From: Prorocentrum cordatum
Lineage: Eukaryota; Sar; Dinophyceae; Prorocentrales; Prorocentraceae
Assembly (NCBI GenBank): GCA_963575745.1
Contig: CAUYUJ010001341.1
Location: 1 to 64,000 of the forward strand
Direction: 5' to 3'
Length of the DNA: 64,000 nt
Shown here: positions 1 to 9,519 of the stretch, piece after piece
Numbering within the stretch: position 1 is the stretch's first letter
Layout of the letters: each line of letters opens with the position of its first letter
Program-made: the position numbers and the translations under genes
The notes under the pieces: model-generated
Seen by the model: only the letters and a program-made list of their open reading frames with translations
Databases searched by the model: none
What the model was told of the DNA's origin: nothing

Positions 1-271
1 AGCTCTACTTTCAGTATCACATCCGCTATAGCCTTACCGTCGGGCAACACGTTATCGGATTCCACCTCCCCCACTGGGGGCATAGGCTCGTAAGTTTAGC
101 AGATTTAGAGACCGCGTGATTTTTTACAAAAAGACGCCCTGCGCGTGTCTTTGTTAGTGACTGACCGTTTTTCATGTAGGCGGGTTATATATTGGGTAGC
201 CAGAGGGCCGGGGGGGACCCCAAAAAGAGTCACCGTAGACCCTCAGGAGGCAACGGCGGACCATCGGCCCG

Positions 272-448
272 AGCACGGCAGCCTGGGCCGGTTCCGGCGC
301 CGCCGGCGCCGGAAAATTGAATTCCGAGGCGGTGCCGAAAAAAGGCCACTCCAAGACATATTTTTCTTTCGAAAATATTGATTTTCTGCTCCCGGCGCCC
401 GGGAACCCCTTCCGGGCCGCTTCTGGCACCCGGGCCGGCGCTCGAGCC
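272..448 (+). repeat. Single copy of the 197-bp GC-rich repeat unit
   Basis: This stretch nearly matches 8281-8458. It starts with AGCACGGCAGCCTGGGCCGG, has a GGCGCCGG-type palindromic core, then AATTGAATTCCGAGGC, an AT-rich middle around TTTCTTTCGAAAATATTG, and ends at GCTCGAGCC. It is an isolated copy about 8 kb from the tandem arrays of the same unit. The short reading frames through it are open by chance. The bases on either side (1-271 and 449-739) hold nothing I recognise. Confidence 0.85.
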
Positions 449-739
449 ACCCCGACGCTCGAAACCTTTAGAATAGTAAGGGTTTCTTTAGATTTATAAA
501 GATATCCACATTATACAGACGGAATATAGAGATTTCTTTATAATCAGGGCGTAAATCATTGATTCGCATTTAAAAAACAACAGAATGCATCTATATGCTC
601 AGATTTTCTTTATATTCAATGTTTAAAGATTTTGGCCGCATATACATATTGTTAAAGGGCCTAGGCGTTCGGGTTTTCGTGTTTGTGTTGTTGTTGCAGT
701 GCGGTTTCGTGTTGTCGGTGTTCCCCCCCCCCCCAGCAG

Positions 740-816
740 CAGGAGGAGCAGAAGGGCGAGGGGGAGGAGGAGGAGGAGGAGGAGGAGGAGGAGGAGGAGG
801 TGGAGGAGGAGCAGCA
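740..816 (+). repeat. (GGA)n purine tract
   Basis: A C-run is followed by about 20 GGA triplets with a few interruptions. It lies just beyond the 3' end of the transposase-like ORF on the opposite strand. Confidence 0.9.
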
Positions 817-861
817 GCGGTGATCAGGCGGTTTTGTTGGCGAAGCCTCGTTAGTTTTTTG

Positions 862-2880
862 CTAATCCACATCAACGACCAGCTCATCAAACACACACCA
901 CATCCATTTGGCCAAAACCGAGGTGGCCAATGTCTGAGGGCTAACCCCCTCTGCAATATTGATGAGGATCCGCACCAGATCCTCACCTGGATAGGTCCAC
1001 CAGAATCTGGGGTTACCTAGCGCCACGGCTTGGTAACACATATGAATAAATAAGTGAAGCTTCGGTGAAATCTTCCACAACTTGAGCTGCCTATCGAAGC
1101 ATAGTTTGGAAAGGCGGGCATACATGGCTCCTAAAGTATTTGCCAACTCTGGGAGCCTCCTGCGTGCATACACTGACAAATACATGGATTCGTCTGCAAT
1201 TAAAGTGTAGAACTCAAAAAGAAGTTGACACACGCCAGTCGCGAGTTCATCGTGGAGCTTTGTGAACGCATCAACTGAATCTAATTGAGCAAACCTGGAG
1301 ATGAGATTCAATCCGTATGCCGCCAAATGTCTAGTCGCCGCGGCCTTGGCCTTGAGTTTAGGCCAATCTCCGGAGGTGCGCACTCGATCTTGACTCAAGG
1401 GTCCTTGCAGGCGAGAGGTGCAAGGATTTTGTTGATACCATTGTTTCAAATCTTGGCCACACCTTTTGATACGCTCAGCAAAAGTAGCTCCTCCGAAACA
1501 TATCTTGATTACAGCAAAATACCAGATGATATTGCCAACGATGTGGGAGCCTATCCCTTGGTCAACTGTGTGAAGGATATCTACCATAACATTGTCTAGC
1601 CTGAGGCCTATGACCCCACCTGCCATGAAGAGAGCAGGGATCGCGAAGCCCGAGGCCCTGATATGATCAAGGTAAGATTCATGAGTGAAGACCGTGCGCC
1701 GCCAGCCCGCGTCATGCCGAAAATCTGCCCAGCTGCGATCAGGATGAACGGAAGATGCACGACAAAAAGGGCACATGCATTCCGCTTCGTTCCAACGTGG
1801 GAACCGAAATAATACTGCATAAAATTCCCAGTCGCCACGGACTTGCACAAGACAGCCGCGAATGCCAGATGCAAGCTCCAAGCCGCCTCCTGCAAGGCGT
1901 CGCCCTTTCCAATCTAGGTGTGGAGTTTCCCCCGAAAGCATCACGTTGCATGACCAAGCGAATGCTCTGATGAGCTCGTCTAAAGTATCTTCGACCATAT
2001 CCGATTTTTTCACAGCCGAAAATAAAAATCGAGTCTGGACAGTGCGGCCAATAGATAACAATGAATTCCAATTCACCGTGTAGAGGCTGTCGTGCTTGTT
2101 AAATCCACCTCCGTCCCCATGTAGACCGAGCGGCAGGATGGCACGCCACCGATCTCTCGGCAAGAACGGATGGTTCTGGACAAAATCTGATTCTTGAATC
2201 GACTCCCAAAATTGAGACGCTGCATGTTCAGCTCCAGTCACACGGTATCTCCAAATATCTGGTCTGGCCGTCGGCAATGTCTCAAACCATTTGTGGGGCC
2301 ATATGACAGGGTGGGGTTTCTTGCGATTGCCTTTCAACGGTAATTCTATCCAATCTATTGGAGGCGCCCCAGCGGGCTTCCCCAGCGCACGAACAAGGTC
2401 TCGAAAGAGATTTTGAGGATTGGCGCCGCTGGTACCAATTGAACTGAGGCGGTCGAGGTTTCTCGCTCCTTGTAGTTTCGCGTTCCTTGCCAAAGACTGC
2501 ACTGCGGCCGACGTGAGCTCCCCTTTCGCCCACCTGTGCCTCAGATCCCTAGTCAACGGATTCGTCGCAGAATGGAGCTCGATATCTTCCGAGCCGTCTG
2601 ATATCTCTGGGGAACCATCGAGCCGTTGACGGTGACCACCTCTCCGAAGCACGCGTCTAGACCCAGCAGGTACATCAGGGCCGTCGCTGGAATATTCTTG
2701 AGCAAGGCGTTTTTTCAAAGACCCTCTTTTAGCACCGAAGCTCGAGAAGATGCACAGAGAGAACAACACATGCACAACATGGACTGCAATACGCATTGGG
2801 TAAAAACGTGCGTGGATCCCAGCTTGTGAGCTAAATGGGCTACGGAGCAACGCATTGTTTCGATCGTTGTTCGCACGCAT
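862..2880 (-). CDS. Transposase-like protein of a probably dinoflagellate-expanded family (Tnp2/KDZ-like motifs)
   Basis: An uninterrupted 672-residue frame. I place the start at the ATG at 2880-2878; a GTG three codons upstream is less likely. A hydrophobic stretch lies at residues ~30-48. Visible motifs are HGDGG at 254-258, a cysteine cluster C368/C370/C373 including CPFC, DILHTVDQGIG from residue 434, and PKLHLFIH from 606 followed by a W-rich segment. The order HGDG, CxxC, D..H....G, PK.H resembles RNase-H-fold transposases of the Tnp2/KDZ group: D256 and D434 are candidate catalytic acids, and the third acid is not assigned. The family call is inference from motif order. No terminal repeats were found flanking it, so it may be a domesticated or immobile copy, or a host gene of unknown role. 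It is first in a head-to-tail trio with the next two minus-strand ORFs. Confidence 0.6.
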   Translation of the reverse strand: MRANNDRNNALLRSPFSSQAGIHARFYPMRIAVHVVHVLFSLCIFSSFGAKRGSLKKRLAQEYSSDGPDVPAGSRRVLRRGGHRQRLDGSPEISDGSEDIELHSATNPLTRDLRHRWAKGELTSAAVQSLARNAKLQGARNLDRLSSIGTSGANPQNLFRDLVRALGKPAGAPPIDWIELPLKGNRKKPHPVIWPHKWFETLPTARPDIWRYRVTGAEHAASQFWESIQESDFVQNHPFLPRDRWRAILPLGLHGDGGGFNKHDSLYTVNWNSLLSIGRTVQTRFLFSAVKKSDMVEDTLDELIRAFAWSCNVMLSGETPHLDWKGRRLAGGGLELASGIRGCLVQVRGDWEFYAVLFRFPRWNEAECMCPFCRASSVHPDRSWADFRHDAGWRRTVFTHESYLDHIRASGFAIPALFMAGGVIGLRLDNVMVDILHTVDQGIGSHIVGNIIWYFAVIKICFGGATFAERIKRCGQDLKQWYQQNPCTSRLQGPLSQDRVRTSGDWPKLKAKAAATRHLAAYGLNLISRFAQLDSVDAFTKLHDELATGVCQLLFEFYTLIADESMYLSVYARRRLPELANTLGAMYARLSKLCFDRQLKLWKISPKLHLFIHMCYQAVALGNPRFWWTYPGEDLVRILINIAEGVSPQTLATSVLAKWMWCVFDELVVDVD

Positions 2881-2915
2881 GGTTTTCACGCAACGGGAGA
2901 GGGGTACAGGGTAGG

Positions 2916-3078
2916 AATGAGGGAGGGGGGGGAGGTTAGTAGAGGGAAGGAGGGAGGGAGGATGGAGGAGGGAGGGGAGGGATGGGGGCTGGTAGGAATT
3001 TCGAAGAGCCCCCGAGACAGGAGGGGGAGGAGGAGGAGGAGGAGGAGGAGGAGGAGGAGGAGGAGGAGGAGGAGGAGG
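2916..3078 (+). repeat. G/A-rich tract ending in (GGA)n
   Basis: An imperfect GGGAGG stretch (2916-2990) followed by an almost pure GGA run (3017-3078). It separates the transposase-like ORF from the next gene. Confidence 0.9.
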
Positions 3079-3210
3079 GCGTTGTGTTTCAACAGTGTGT
3101 CTTGGTCTGAGTTTAAGGTTGAATGTTTGTTTTCAGTGGCTCATTTTTTCGTCTCTCTGGTGTCCCCGCCACCCGTTTCGCACGACATTGAAGCTTGCGC
3201 CCTTGCATTG

Positions 3211-3276
3211 CGCTGCATGAGACAAGGCTCAAACCTCTCACTGCGCTGCATGAGACAAGGCTCGAACCTCTCGAAA
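3211..3276 (+). repeat. 33-bp direct tandem duplication
   Basis: Two copies of a 33-bp unit beginning CGCTGCATGAGACAAGGCTC, differing at very few positions, lie just downstream of the stop of the minus-strand gene at 3338. Confidence 0.8.
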
Positions 3277-3337
3277 TTGCCCCGAGATGGAGCTAAAGAG
3301 AACACAGCAAACCCCCAGCCTGCGAACTCTCTACTGC

Positions 3338-4285
3338 TCAGTCTTTTTTTGATGCCCTGCGACGCTTCTTGGCGGGCTCTCCAGACCCCTCAGGTGCGAT
3401 TCCATACGTGGAGGCCCACTTGCACACAATCTCGTTCTTCTTCTGAACGTCCTCGAGCTGCGTGATCACCTTCGGCATCTCCACGTCGTTGGTAGGCTCC
3501 AGGGCCATACGCTCGAGAATCTTGATGAGCTTGTCCCCCTGGCTGATCAGCTTCGTGCAATCGGCGATGAGTGCATCGTGATACTTGCTCCCACTCGAAT
3601 CCGCCTTCGTCTTGACCAGCTTCGTGTTCAGCACCATCGACTGCAGCTTGAAGATCTCCTCGGGCAAGTTTGACTTGAGGAGCTCGATCTTCTCGGCCAT
3701 CACTTCCAGCTCTGACTTCTCTGGCGGCTTGTCACACGATGACCCACCTGCTCCCGAACGGAAGTCATTGATGGCCTCCACGGTATCCTTGTCAGTGTCG
3801 ACCTCGTACTCGGAAAGCAGCCTCTTCATGTCAAACTCCGTGATCTGCTCCCAGTCTTTCGGGATGCCGTACTCCTTGAATGGATCCTCCGTCTTGCCAG
3901 TCACGCGATCAGGGCGAGAAGGCAAGAGCCCCGACTCCCTCCACGACTTACCCTTCAGTGGGCCGAGCTTGCGGTCCATCTCTTCCTCCGCCCACCAGAA
4001 CAGCTCGCGAAACTTCTTGTTATCCTTTCCCTCGGAGTGTTCCGTCTGGCACTTCTTGCAGTTCGCCTGGGAGCGAGCTTGCAAGACCATGAACTTCTCG
4101 AGGCATGTGGCCATGTCCCCCTTCTGCACACTGTCGGGGTTCGCCTTCAAGTACTGGCGCAAGGACGCTTTCTTGCTCAGGGTCTCCTTGTCTTTCATCT
4201 TCGCGATGTTCTCACGAGCAACGCGAAGCTCCTCCTGACTAGGCTGGAGATCCGTCAGCTTCATCTTCGGAAGAGCTGGGGGCAT
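3338..4285 (-). CDS. Lysine-rich coiled-coil-like protein, retroposed-looking gene with 5' spliced-leader relic
   Basis: A 315-residue intronless frame. I chose the ATG at 4285-4283; the frame stays open to a GTG at 4330, but the ATG lies 55 nt below the leader relic, a normal 5' UTR distance. The protein is charged and helix-rich. It has an isolated CKKC pair (C76, C79), a W-rich patch near residue 97, a long amphipathic helical half, and a basic tail with AKKRRRASKK that looks like a nuclear localisation signal. I recognise no named family. The relic of the trans-spliced leader just upstream indicates that this locus descends from a processed mRNA that was copied back into DNA. The open frame, with no internal stops, suggests it is young or still used. 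Function unknown. Confidence 0.6.
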   Translation of the reverse strand: MPPALPKMKLTDLQPSQEELRVARENIAKMKDKETLSKKASLRQYLKANPDSVQKGDMATCLEKFMVLQARSQANCKKCQTEHSEGKDNKKFRELFWWAEEEMDRKLGPLKGKSWRESGLLPSRPDRVTGKTEDPFKEYGIPKDWEQITEFDMKRLLSEYEVDTDKDTVEAINDFRSGAGGSSCDKPPEKSELEVMAEKIELLKSNLPEEIFKLQSMVLNTKLVKTKADSSGSKYHDALIADCTKLISQGDKLIKILERMALEPTNDVEMPKVITQLEDVQKKNEIVCKWASTYGIAPEGSGEPAKKRRRASKKD

Positions 4286-4340
4286 GACTTGAGATTTACA
4301 GGTGTTGTGCGTACTCCAGCACTTGAGCACCTGAGTGCAG

Positions 4341-4362
4341 TTTGAGCCAAAACGGCTACGGA
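4341..4362 (-). other. Relic of the dinoflagellate spliced leader
   Basis: Read on the minus strand, 4362 to 4341 matches the 22-nt dinoflagellate leader at 20 of 22 positions. The differences are A to G in the middle (GCCG for GCCA) and A for the final G. It ends 55 nt upstream of the ATG of the ORF at 3338-4285, on the same strand and in the position expected for the 5' end of a trans-spliced mRNA. This is not an SL RNA gene: no GT donor or Sm-like region follows. Confidence 0.85.
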
Positions 4363-4440
4363 CATCATCAGCGAGACGTCACTGGGCCACTCGGGCGCCA
4401 GTGGCCGGCTTGGGTCCTCGTGTGCCGGTTACGGGGTGCT

Positions 4441-4585
4441 CGAATAACGAATAATGCATTATTCGTTTTTCCATTATTCGTTTTATTATTCGAGCGGTTT
4501 TTTCATATACATATATATATATGTTTTCCTTGACGCATAATGGAACGAATAATGGAAAAACGAATAATGCATTATTCGTTATTCG
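4441..4585. repeat. Perfect 42-bp inverted repeat, AT-rich foldback
   Basis: The arms 4441-4482 and 4544-4585 are exact reverse complements. The spacer is 61 nt and contains an (AT)n run. Each arm carries the self-palindrome GAATAATGCATTATTC. The right side trails into degenerate TTATTCGTTGCA repeats to about 4620. The AT content contrasts sharply with the GC-rich surroundings, which suggests a small inserted element. Confidence 0.9.
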
Positions 4586-4806
4586 TTGCATTATTTGTTA
4601 TTCGTTGCATTATTCGTTGCATTTTTCCTTGTTTCTGTTGTCGTAGTTTCTTTTTCCAATTGCCCATTGGGTTTCGACTGAGAGTTGCCCTTGCCGTCTA
4701 AAACGAATGCAAGCCACAGGCGGTCTAGATGCGAACCGACCCCTGCCAAGTACACTAGATGCCCGCCAGGCGTCCTCGCAGGCCCTTAAGCTTGATCGTG
4801 AATTGC

Positions 4807-5475
4807 CTAGCTGCGCTGCGTAGAACTGGCCGCGCCCTCAGAAGATTTTTGCGACCTCCTACGCTTCGTCGGCCTGCGGAAGAGCTTATCCTCGTCCACG
4901 TCGGCGTCACTGTGAACCTCTTCTGCGTCGTCTTCGGCTTTCGATCCGAAGTACTTCTCAACGTCCATGACCCTCATGGCATGCTCCTCGAGGACGTTGA
5001 ACTCCTGCTCCGCGGTAGTGGCGGCCAACTGGGCTTCCCGAAGCACGTCATCGAGATGTGGACCGCCGTTCTGAGACGACTGTAGCTGCGCCCTCGCACG
5101 GTCCAAAGCGTTCTGGAAGTAGGACGCCTGGTTGACCTGTTGGTCGATCGTATTCAACATGTCGTCGAGGAAGGTCTTCGTGTAGCTATTGCGCTCGACG
5201 TTCGGCACGTACGACTGCAGCACGGTTGAGCAGCGCTCGATCCGCTCTATGGCATCAGACAGGAGCGTGATGTTCACGTGTTGGGGGTCGGCGTCACCAC
5301 TCTGCGGTGTAGCGCTAGCTGCAGAACCATCAACAGATATGACATCGTCGCTATCCAGGGGCCTCGATACAGGAAGAGGTGGATGACTCGTGCATGGAAT
5401 CATGGAGCCGTCGTCACCCAGACGGTGAGCAATGCCAGAGAAAGGAATAATGTCCCGAGGGCCGTTCGACGGCAT
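4807..5475 (-). CDS. Unknown protein, helical with acidic stretch and basic C-terminal tail; 5' end unresolved
   Basis: From the ATG at 5475-5473 this encodes 222 residues. The frame is open further upstream to at least 5586 without an ATG, and AG|G acceptor-like sites occur there (for example CTCAG|G near 5590), so the true start may lie in an upstream exon. The middle is helical and Q/A-rich, with repeated ERIE/DRARAQLQ-type heptads. An acidic D/E stretch (AEDDAEEVHSDADVDED) follows, then a basic RRPTKRRRSQKSS tail that resembles a nuclear localisation signal. Orientation and tail character match the preceding gene (3338-4285), but I see no clear homology. Function unknown. Confidence 0.5.
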   Translation of the reverse strand: MPSNGPRDIIPFSGIAHRLGDDGSMIPCTSHPPLPVSRPLDSDDVISVDGSAASATPQSGDADPQHVNITLLSDAIERIERCSTVLQSYVPNVERNSYTKTFLDDMLNTIDQQVNQASYFQNALDRARAQLQSSQNGGPHLDDVLREAQLAATTAEQEFNVLEEHAMRVMDVEKYFGSKAEDDAEEVHSDADVDEDKLFRRPTKRRRSQKSSEGAASSTQRS

Positions 5476-5586
5476 CCTTAGAGTCAGCTCGAGTCCAAAT
5501 GGCAACGCTATCGATGGCAAGTGAATGCCAGGAGGCTCTGTTGGTCGTTTCTGTTGCCCCTGAGATCCCTCGTGGCCCAACGACAA

Positions 5587-5727
5587 CCTGAGACCCCTTA
5601 GGGACCCTGAGACCCCTGAGACCCCTTAGGCCCCTGAGACCCTGGGACCCTGAAACTCCTGAGGCCCCTTAGGCCACCTGAGACCCCTGAGACCACTTAG
5701 GGCCATGAGACCCCTGAGACCCCTTAT
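5587..5727 (+). repeat. GAGACCCCTTAGG minisatellite
   Basis: About a dozen imperfect 10-12-bp units built on GAGACCCCT and CCTTAGG. They lie directly upstream of the unknown minus-strand gene. The next 250 bases, to 5983, hold nothing recognisable. Confidence 0.85.
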
Positions 5728-5983
5728 GGCCCCAACAAACTGCTACACCCCACATCTGCTACGCCCTCTGTGGTTTCTTGGGTATTTCTTTTTTGGGTGG
5801 GAGGGGGGGTCCTAAGACCTGTGCTCAATATGTTACGCCCCAAAGTTGGTACGCCCCTTTTGGTATGCTGGTTTTTGCCAAGTGGGTTGATCTTTGGAAC
5901 GGAGGATTTGTATTTCAACTCGTCGATCGCATTCTGATTGCGTTGCGTTTCGGTTTTTGTTTCAGCGATGTGTCAGAGCATTG

Positions 5984-6315
5984 CACAGGAGCACGGCAGA
6001 CCCCAAAGGAGCACGGCAGACCACACAGGACACGGCAGACTCCACGGGAGCACGGCAGACCACACAGGAGCACGGCAAACCACACAAGAGCACGGCAGAC
6101 CATACAGGAACACGCCAGACCACACAGGAGCACGGCAGACCACACGTTCGCACGGCAAACTCCACAGGAGCACGGCAGACCCCAAAGGAGCACGGCAGAC
6201 CACAGGAGCACGGAAGACCGCACAGGAGCACGGCAGACCACACAGGAGCACAGCAAACCAAGAAGGAGCACGGCAGACCACAGGAGCACCGCAGACGCCA
6301 CAGAAGCACGGCAGA
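5984..6315 (+). repeat. 20-bp satellite block 1
   Basis: A tandem unit of about 20 bp, consensus CACAGGAGCACGGCAGACCA, with 19-21-bp length variants. Twenty is not a multiple of three, so all six frames cycle and long low-complexity ORFs appear on both strands. None is treated as coding. Confidence 0.95.
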
Positions 6316-6728
6316 TCGTCGTCGTCGTCATCGTCGTCGTCGTCGTCGTTTTCGTCAATAACGATCTCGAAAATTACGACAAAAAACGATGACAGAAAAC
6401 GACCACAAACATAACACAAAAACCAACCGAACACGGAATCCAACAACAAAAAAAACAATCAGAAAAACGACCGCAATCATAAAATGATAACGACGGCGAC
6501 AGCGAGAACGGCAACAGCGGACGATTATAATGAAAACGACGACCACGACAAAGGAAAGGCACGCGACGACGACGACGGACAAACAAAAGACAAGACAGGC
6601 GGGAACAGAAAAAGTAGGCTGGGCGACAACGGGTGGGGGCCCGCGTGGCCGAGAGAAAAGCACGGTGTCGACACCATGATGTGGCCAGGGCAGCAGACTA
6701 CCTCGACAGACCAGCGCGGCAGGCCAAC
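6316..6728 (+). repeat. (TCG)n plus 370-bp A-rich segment, copy 1
   Basis: A TCG microsatellite (6316-6352) leads into a segment beginning CGTCAATAACGATCTCG and rich in AAAACGACCACAAAC. The same joined structure recurs at 9520-9930, 16105-16557 and 17157-17604, always in this orientation and always followed by the 110-bp module. Confidence 0.95.
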
Positions 6729-6839
6729 ATTTAGTCTGTTCTGTTGCGTTTATGGGTTTCTCTGACGTTCTCGCCAATACGGTCTCTGACGCACGTGGTG
6801 GATAAAAAACGGCGCTTCCCGTTTTTGTCCGGTCAGGTT
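6729..6839 (+). repeat. 110-bp module, copy 1 of 6
   Basis: Starts ATTTAGTCTGTTCTGTTGCG and ends near GTCCGGTCAGGTT. Near-identical copies start at 9931, 12676, 15219, 16558 and 17605. It is the most constant part of the 6-17.7-kb higher-order repeat. Confidence 0.95.
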
Positions 6840-7111
6840 CCCCAAAATGGCCATTTCGCTCGAGACATCCTCGAAAAATCGAGGTGTTGGAGGCTATCGT
6901 TTAAGAAGTCTTTTTTTAAAAATGACGGTTTCGCTCGAGACATCCTCAAAAAATCGGGATGTTGAAAAATATCAAAAAATTTTGTTATGCATGAAAAATG
7001 AGCGTTTCGCTCGAGACATCCTTGAAAAAATGAGATGCCGACAGAGGTGTTTTACAACCTCTTATGTTAAAAATGACGTTTTCGCTCGGGATGTCCTCAG
7101 AAAATGAGCAG
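6840..7111 (+). repeat. GAGACATCC module, copy 1 (270 bp)
   Basis: Four sub-units of about 65 bp, each carrying TTTCGCTCGAGACATCCTC followed by an A-run. Full copies are at 10043-10314 and 12787-13059. Shorter variants with CTCGGGACATCC are at 15340 and later. The core, read in reverse complement, also appears in the arrays at 54-56.5 kb. Confidence 0.95.
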
Positions 7112-8280
7112 GTGGTCTGCCGTGCTCCTGTGTGGAGCACGGCAGACCACGGCCATTTCGCTCGAGACATCCTCAAAAAATCGAGGTGTGGTCTGCCGTG
7201 CTACTGTGTGGTCTGCCGTGCTCCTGTGGTCTGCCGTGCTCCCCACAGGAGCACGGCAGACCGCGCGTAGGAACCGAGAGGAGCACGGCAGACCAAGACG
7301 AGGAGCACGGCAGACCAGGCTTAGGAACCGAGAGGAGCACGGCAGACCAAGACGAGGAGCATGGCAGACCAGGCATCAAGAGCGCCCTCAAGACGACGGA
7401 AAGGATGACCAAGACGAGGAGCACGGCAGACCAAGACGAGGAGCACGGCAGACTATGCCCTAGAGTGCCCTCAAGACGGCCGAACAACGGCAGACCCCAT
7501 AGGAGCACGGCAGACCACAGAAGAGCACGGCAAACCAACAGGAGCACGGCAGACCACACAAGAGCACGGCAGGCCACACAGGAGCACGGCAGACCACACA
7601 GGAGCACGGCAAACCACAAAGGAGCACGGCAGACCACACAAGAGCACGGCAGACCCCACAAGAACACGGCAGACCCCACAGGAGCACGGCAGACCCCACA
7701 GGAGCACGGCAGAGCAGACCCAAAAGGAGCACGGCAGACCACACAGGAGCAAGGCAAACCACAGGAGCACGGCAGACCACACAGGAGCACGGCAGACCCC
7801 ACAGTAGCAAGGCAGACCCCAAAGGAGCACGGCAGACCACCGGAGCACGGCAGACCACACAGGAGTACGGCAGACCCCACATGAGCACGGCAAATCCCAA
7901 ATGAGCACGGCAGACCACAAGAACACGGCACACCACACAGGAGCACGGCAGACTCCACAGGAGCACGGCAGACCACAAAGGAGCACGGCAGACCACACAG
8001 GAGCCCGGCAGACGCCACAGGAGCACGGCAGACGCCACAGGAGCACGGCGGAACCCACAGGAGCATGGCAGACCGCGCGCGGGTACAACATAAACGCGCC
8101 TTTTTGTTGTACCCCGAACGCCGGTGGCGTTTCCCCAACAGGAGCACGGCAGATCTCACAGGCGCGCGGCAGACCCCAAATGAGCACGGCCGACCACAGG
8201 AGCACGGCAGAACCCAAATGAGTACGGCAGACCCCAAAAGAGCACCGTAGACGCCTCAGGAGCACGGCTGACCACACAGG
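7112..8280 (+). repeat. 20-bp satellite block 2, with local inversions
   Basis: The same 20-bp satellite. At 7112-7150 and 7191-7262 units are inverted relative to one another and form hairpins (17-nt arms with a 5-nt loop; 15-nt arms with a 5-nt loop). Units at 7262-7470 carry a variant spacer (GACGAGGAGCACGGCAGACC). A stem-loop insert sits at 8081-8131. Confidence 0.95.
8081..8131 (+). repeat. Double stem-loop insert inside the satellite, copy 1 of 3
   Basis: GGGTACAACA pairs with TGTTGTACCC, followed by AACGCC pairing with GGCGTT. Copies sit inside other satellite blocks at 10704-10762 and 13449-13500, so it travels with the satellite. Confidence 0.85.
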
Positions 8281-8895
8281 AGCACGGCAGCCTGGGCCGG
8301 TTCCGGCGCCGGCCGGCGCCGGAAAATTGAATTCCGAGGCGGTGCCGAAAAAAGGCCACTCCAAGACATATTTTTCTTTCGAAAATATTGATTTTCTGCT
8401 CCCGGCGCCCGGGAACCCCTTCCGGGCCGCTTCTGGAACCCGGGCCGGCGCTCGAGCCAAACGCCCGGGCCAGCACCGGGCCAGCGCACGGGCCGGCGGT
8501 TCCGGGCCGGACGGCGACGGAAAATTGAATTCCGAGCGGTGCCGAAAAAAAGGACACTCCAAGAAAAAAGGACACTCCAAAACATAATTAGACATAATAT
8601 TGATTTTCTGCTCCCGGCGCCCGGGAACCCCTTCCGGGCCGCTTCCGGCACCCGGGCCGGCGCTCGAGCCGAACGCCTGGGCCAGCACCCGGCCAGCGCC
8701 CGGGCCGGTTCCGGCGCCGGCCGGCGCCGGAAAATTGAATTCCGAGGCGGTGCGGAAAAAAGGCCACTCCAAGACATATTTTTCTTTCGAAAATATTGAT
8801 TTTCTGCTCCCGGCGCCCTGGAACCCCTTCCGGGCCGATTCCGGCACCCAGGCCGGCGCTCGAACCGAACGCCCGGGCCGGCACCTGGGCTGGCG
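8281..8895 (+). repeat. 197-bp GC-rich unit array (3 copies)
   Basis: Three imperfect copies of the 197-bp unit. The middle copy is rearranged, with a duplicated AAAGGACACTCCAAG piece. Each carries the GGCGCCGG palindromes and AATTGAATTCCGAG. Confidence 0.9.
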
Positions 8896-8900
8896 GCCGA

Positions 8901-9027
8901 CGCGCGATGCGCTGCCACAAGCCAGCTTCCCGCAAGATCGGTCCAGAGTGGGAGGGGACGGAGCTGGGCGGGTGAAGGACCACCAGAGCACTGCTCCAGC
9001 CTTCCCTCAGCCCTGGGTCTGCTGACC
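8901..9027 (+). repeat. 125-bp linker segment, copy 1 of 3
   Basis: Starts GCGATGCGCTGCCACAAGCC and ends at CTGGGTCTGCTGACC, where the 20-bp satellite resumes. Copies are at 11907-12032 and 14605-14730. Confidence 0.9.
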
Positions 9028-9519
9028 ACACAGGAGCACGGCAGACCACACAGGAGCGCGGCAAACCACAAAGGAGCAAGGCAGACCCCAAATGAGCACG
9101 GCAGTCCACACGTTCGCACGGCAGACCGCACAGGAGCACGGCAGACCGCACATGAGCACGGCAGACCAAGAAGGAGCACGGCAGACCACACAGGAGCACG
9201 GCAGCCCACACAGGAGCACGGCAGACCACACAGGACACGGCAGACCCCACGGGAGCACGGCAGACCACACAGGAGCACGGCAAACCACACAAGAGCACGG
9301 CAGACCATACAGGAGCACGCCAGACCACACAGGAGCACGGCAGACCACACGTTCGCACGGCAAACTCCACAGGAGCACGGCAGACCCCAAAGGAGCACGG
9401 CAGACCACAGGAGCACGGAAGACCGCACAGGAGCACGGCAGACCACACAGGAGCACCGCAAACCAAGAAGGAGCACGGCAGACCACAGGAGCACCGCAGA
9501 CGCCACAGAAGCACGGCAG
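9028..9519 (+). repeat. 20-bp satellite block 3
   Basis: The same unit as block 1. The last ~270 bp almost copy 5990-6315, and both blocks run into the same (TCG)n segment, which indicates a segmental duplication. Confidence 0.95.
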
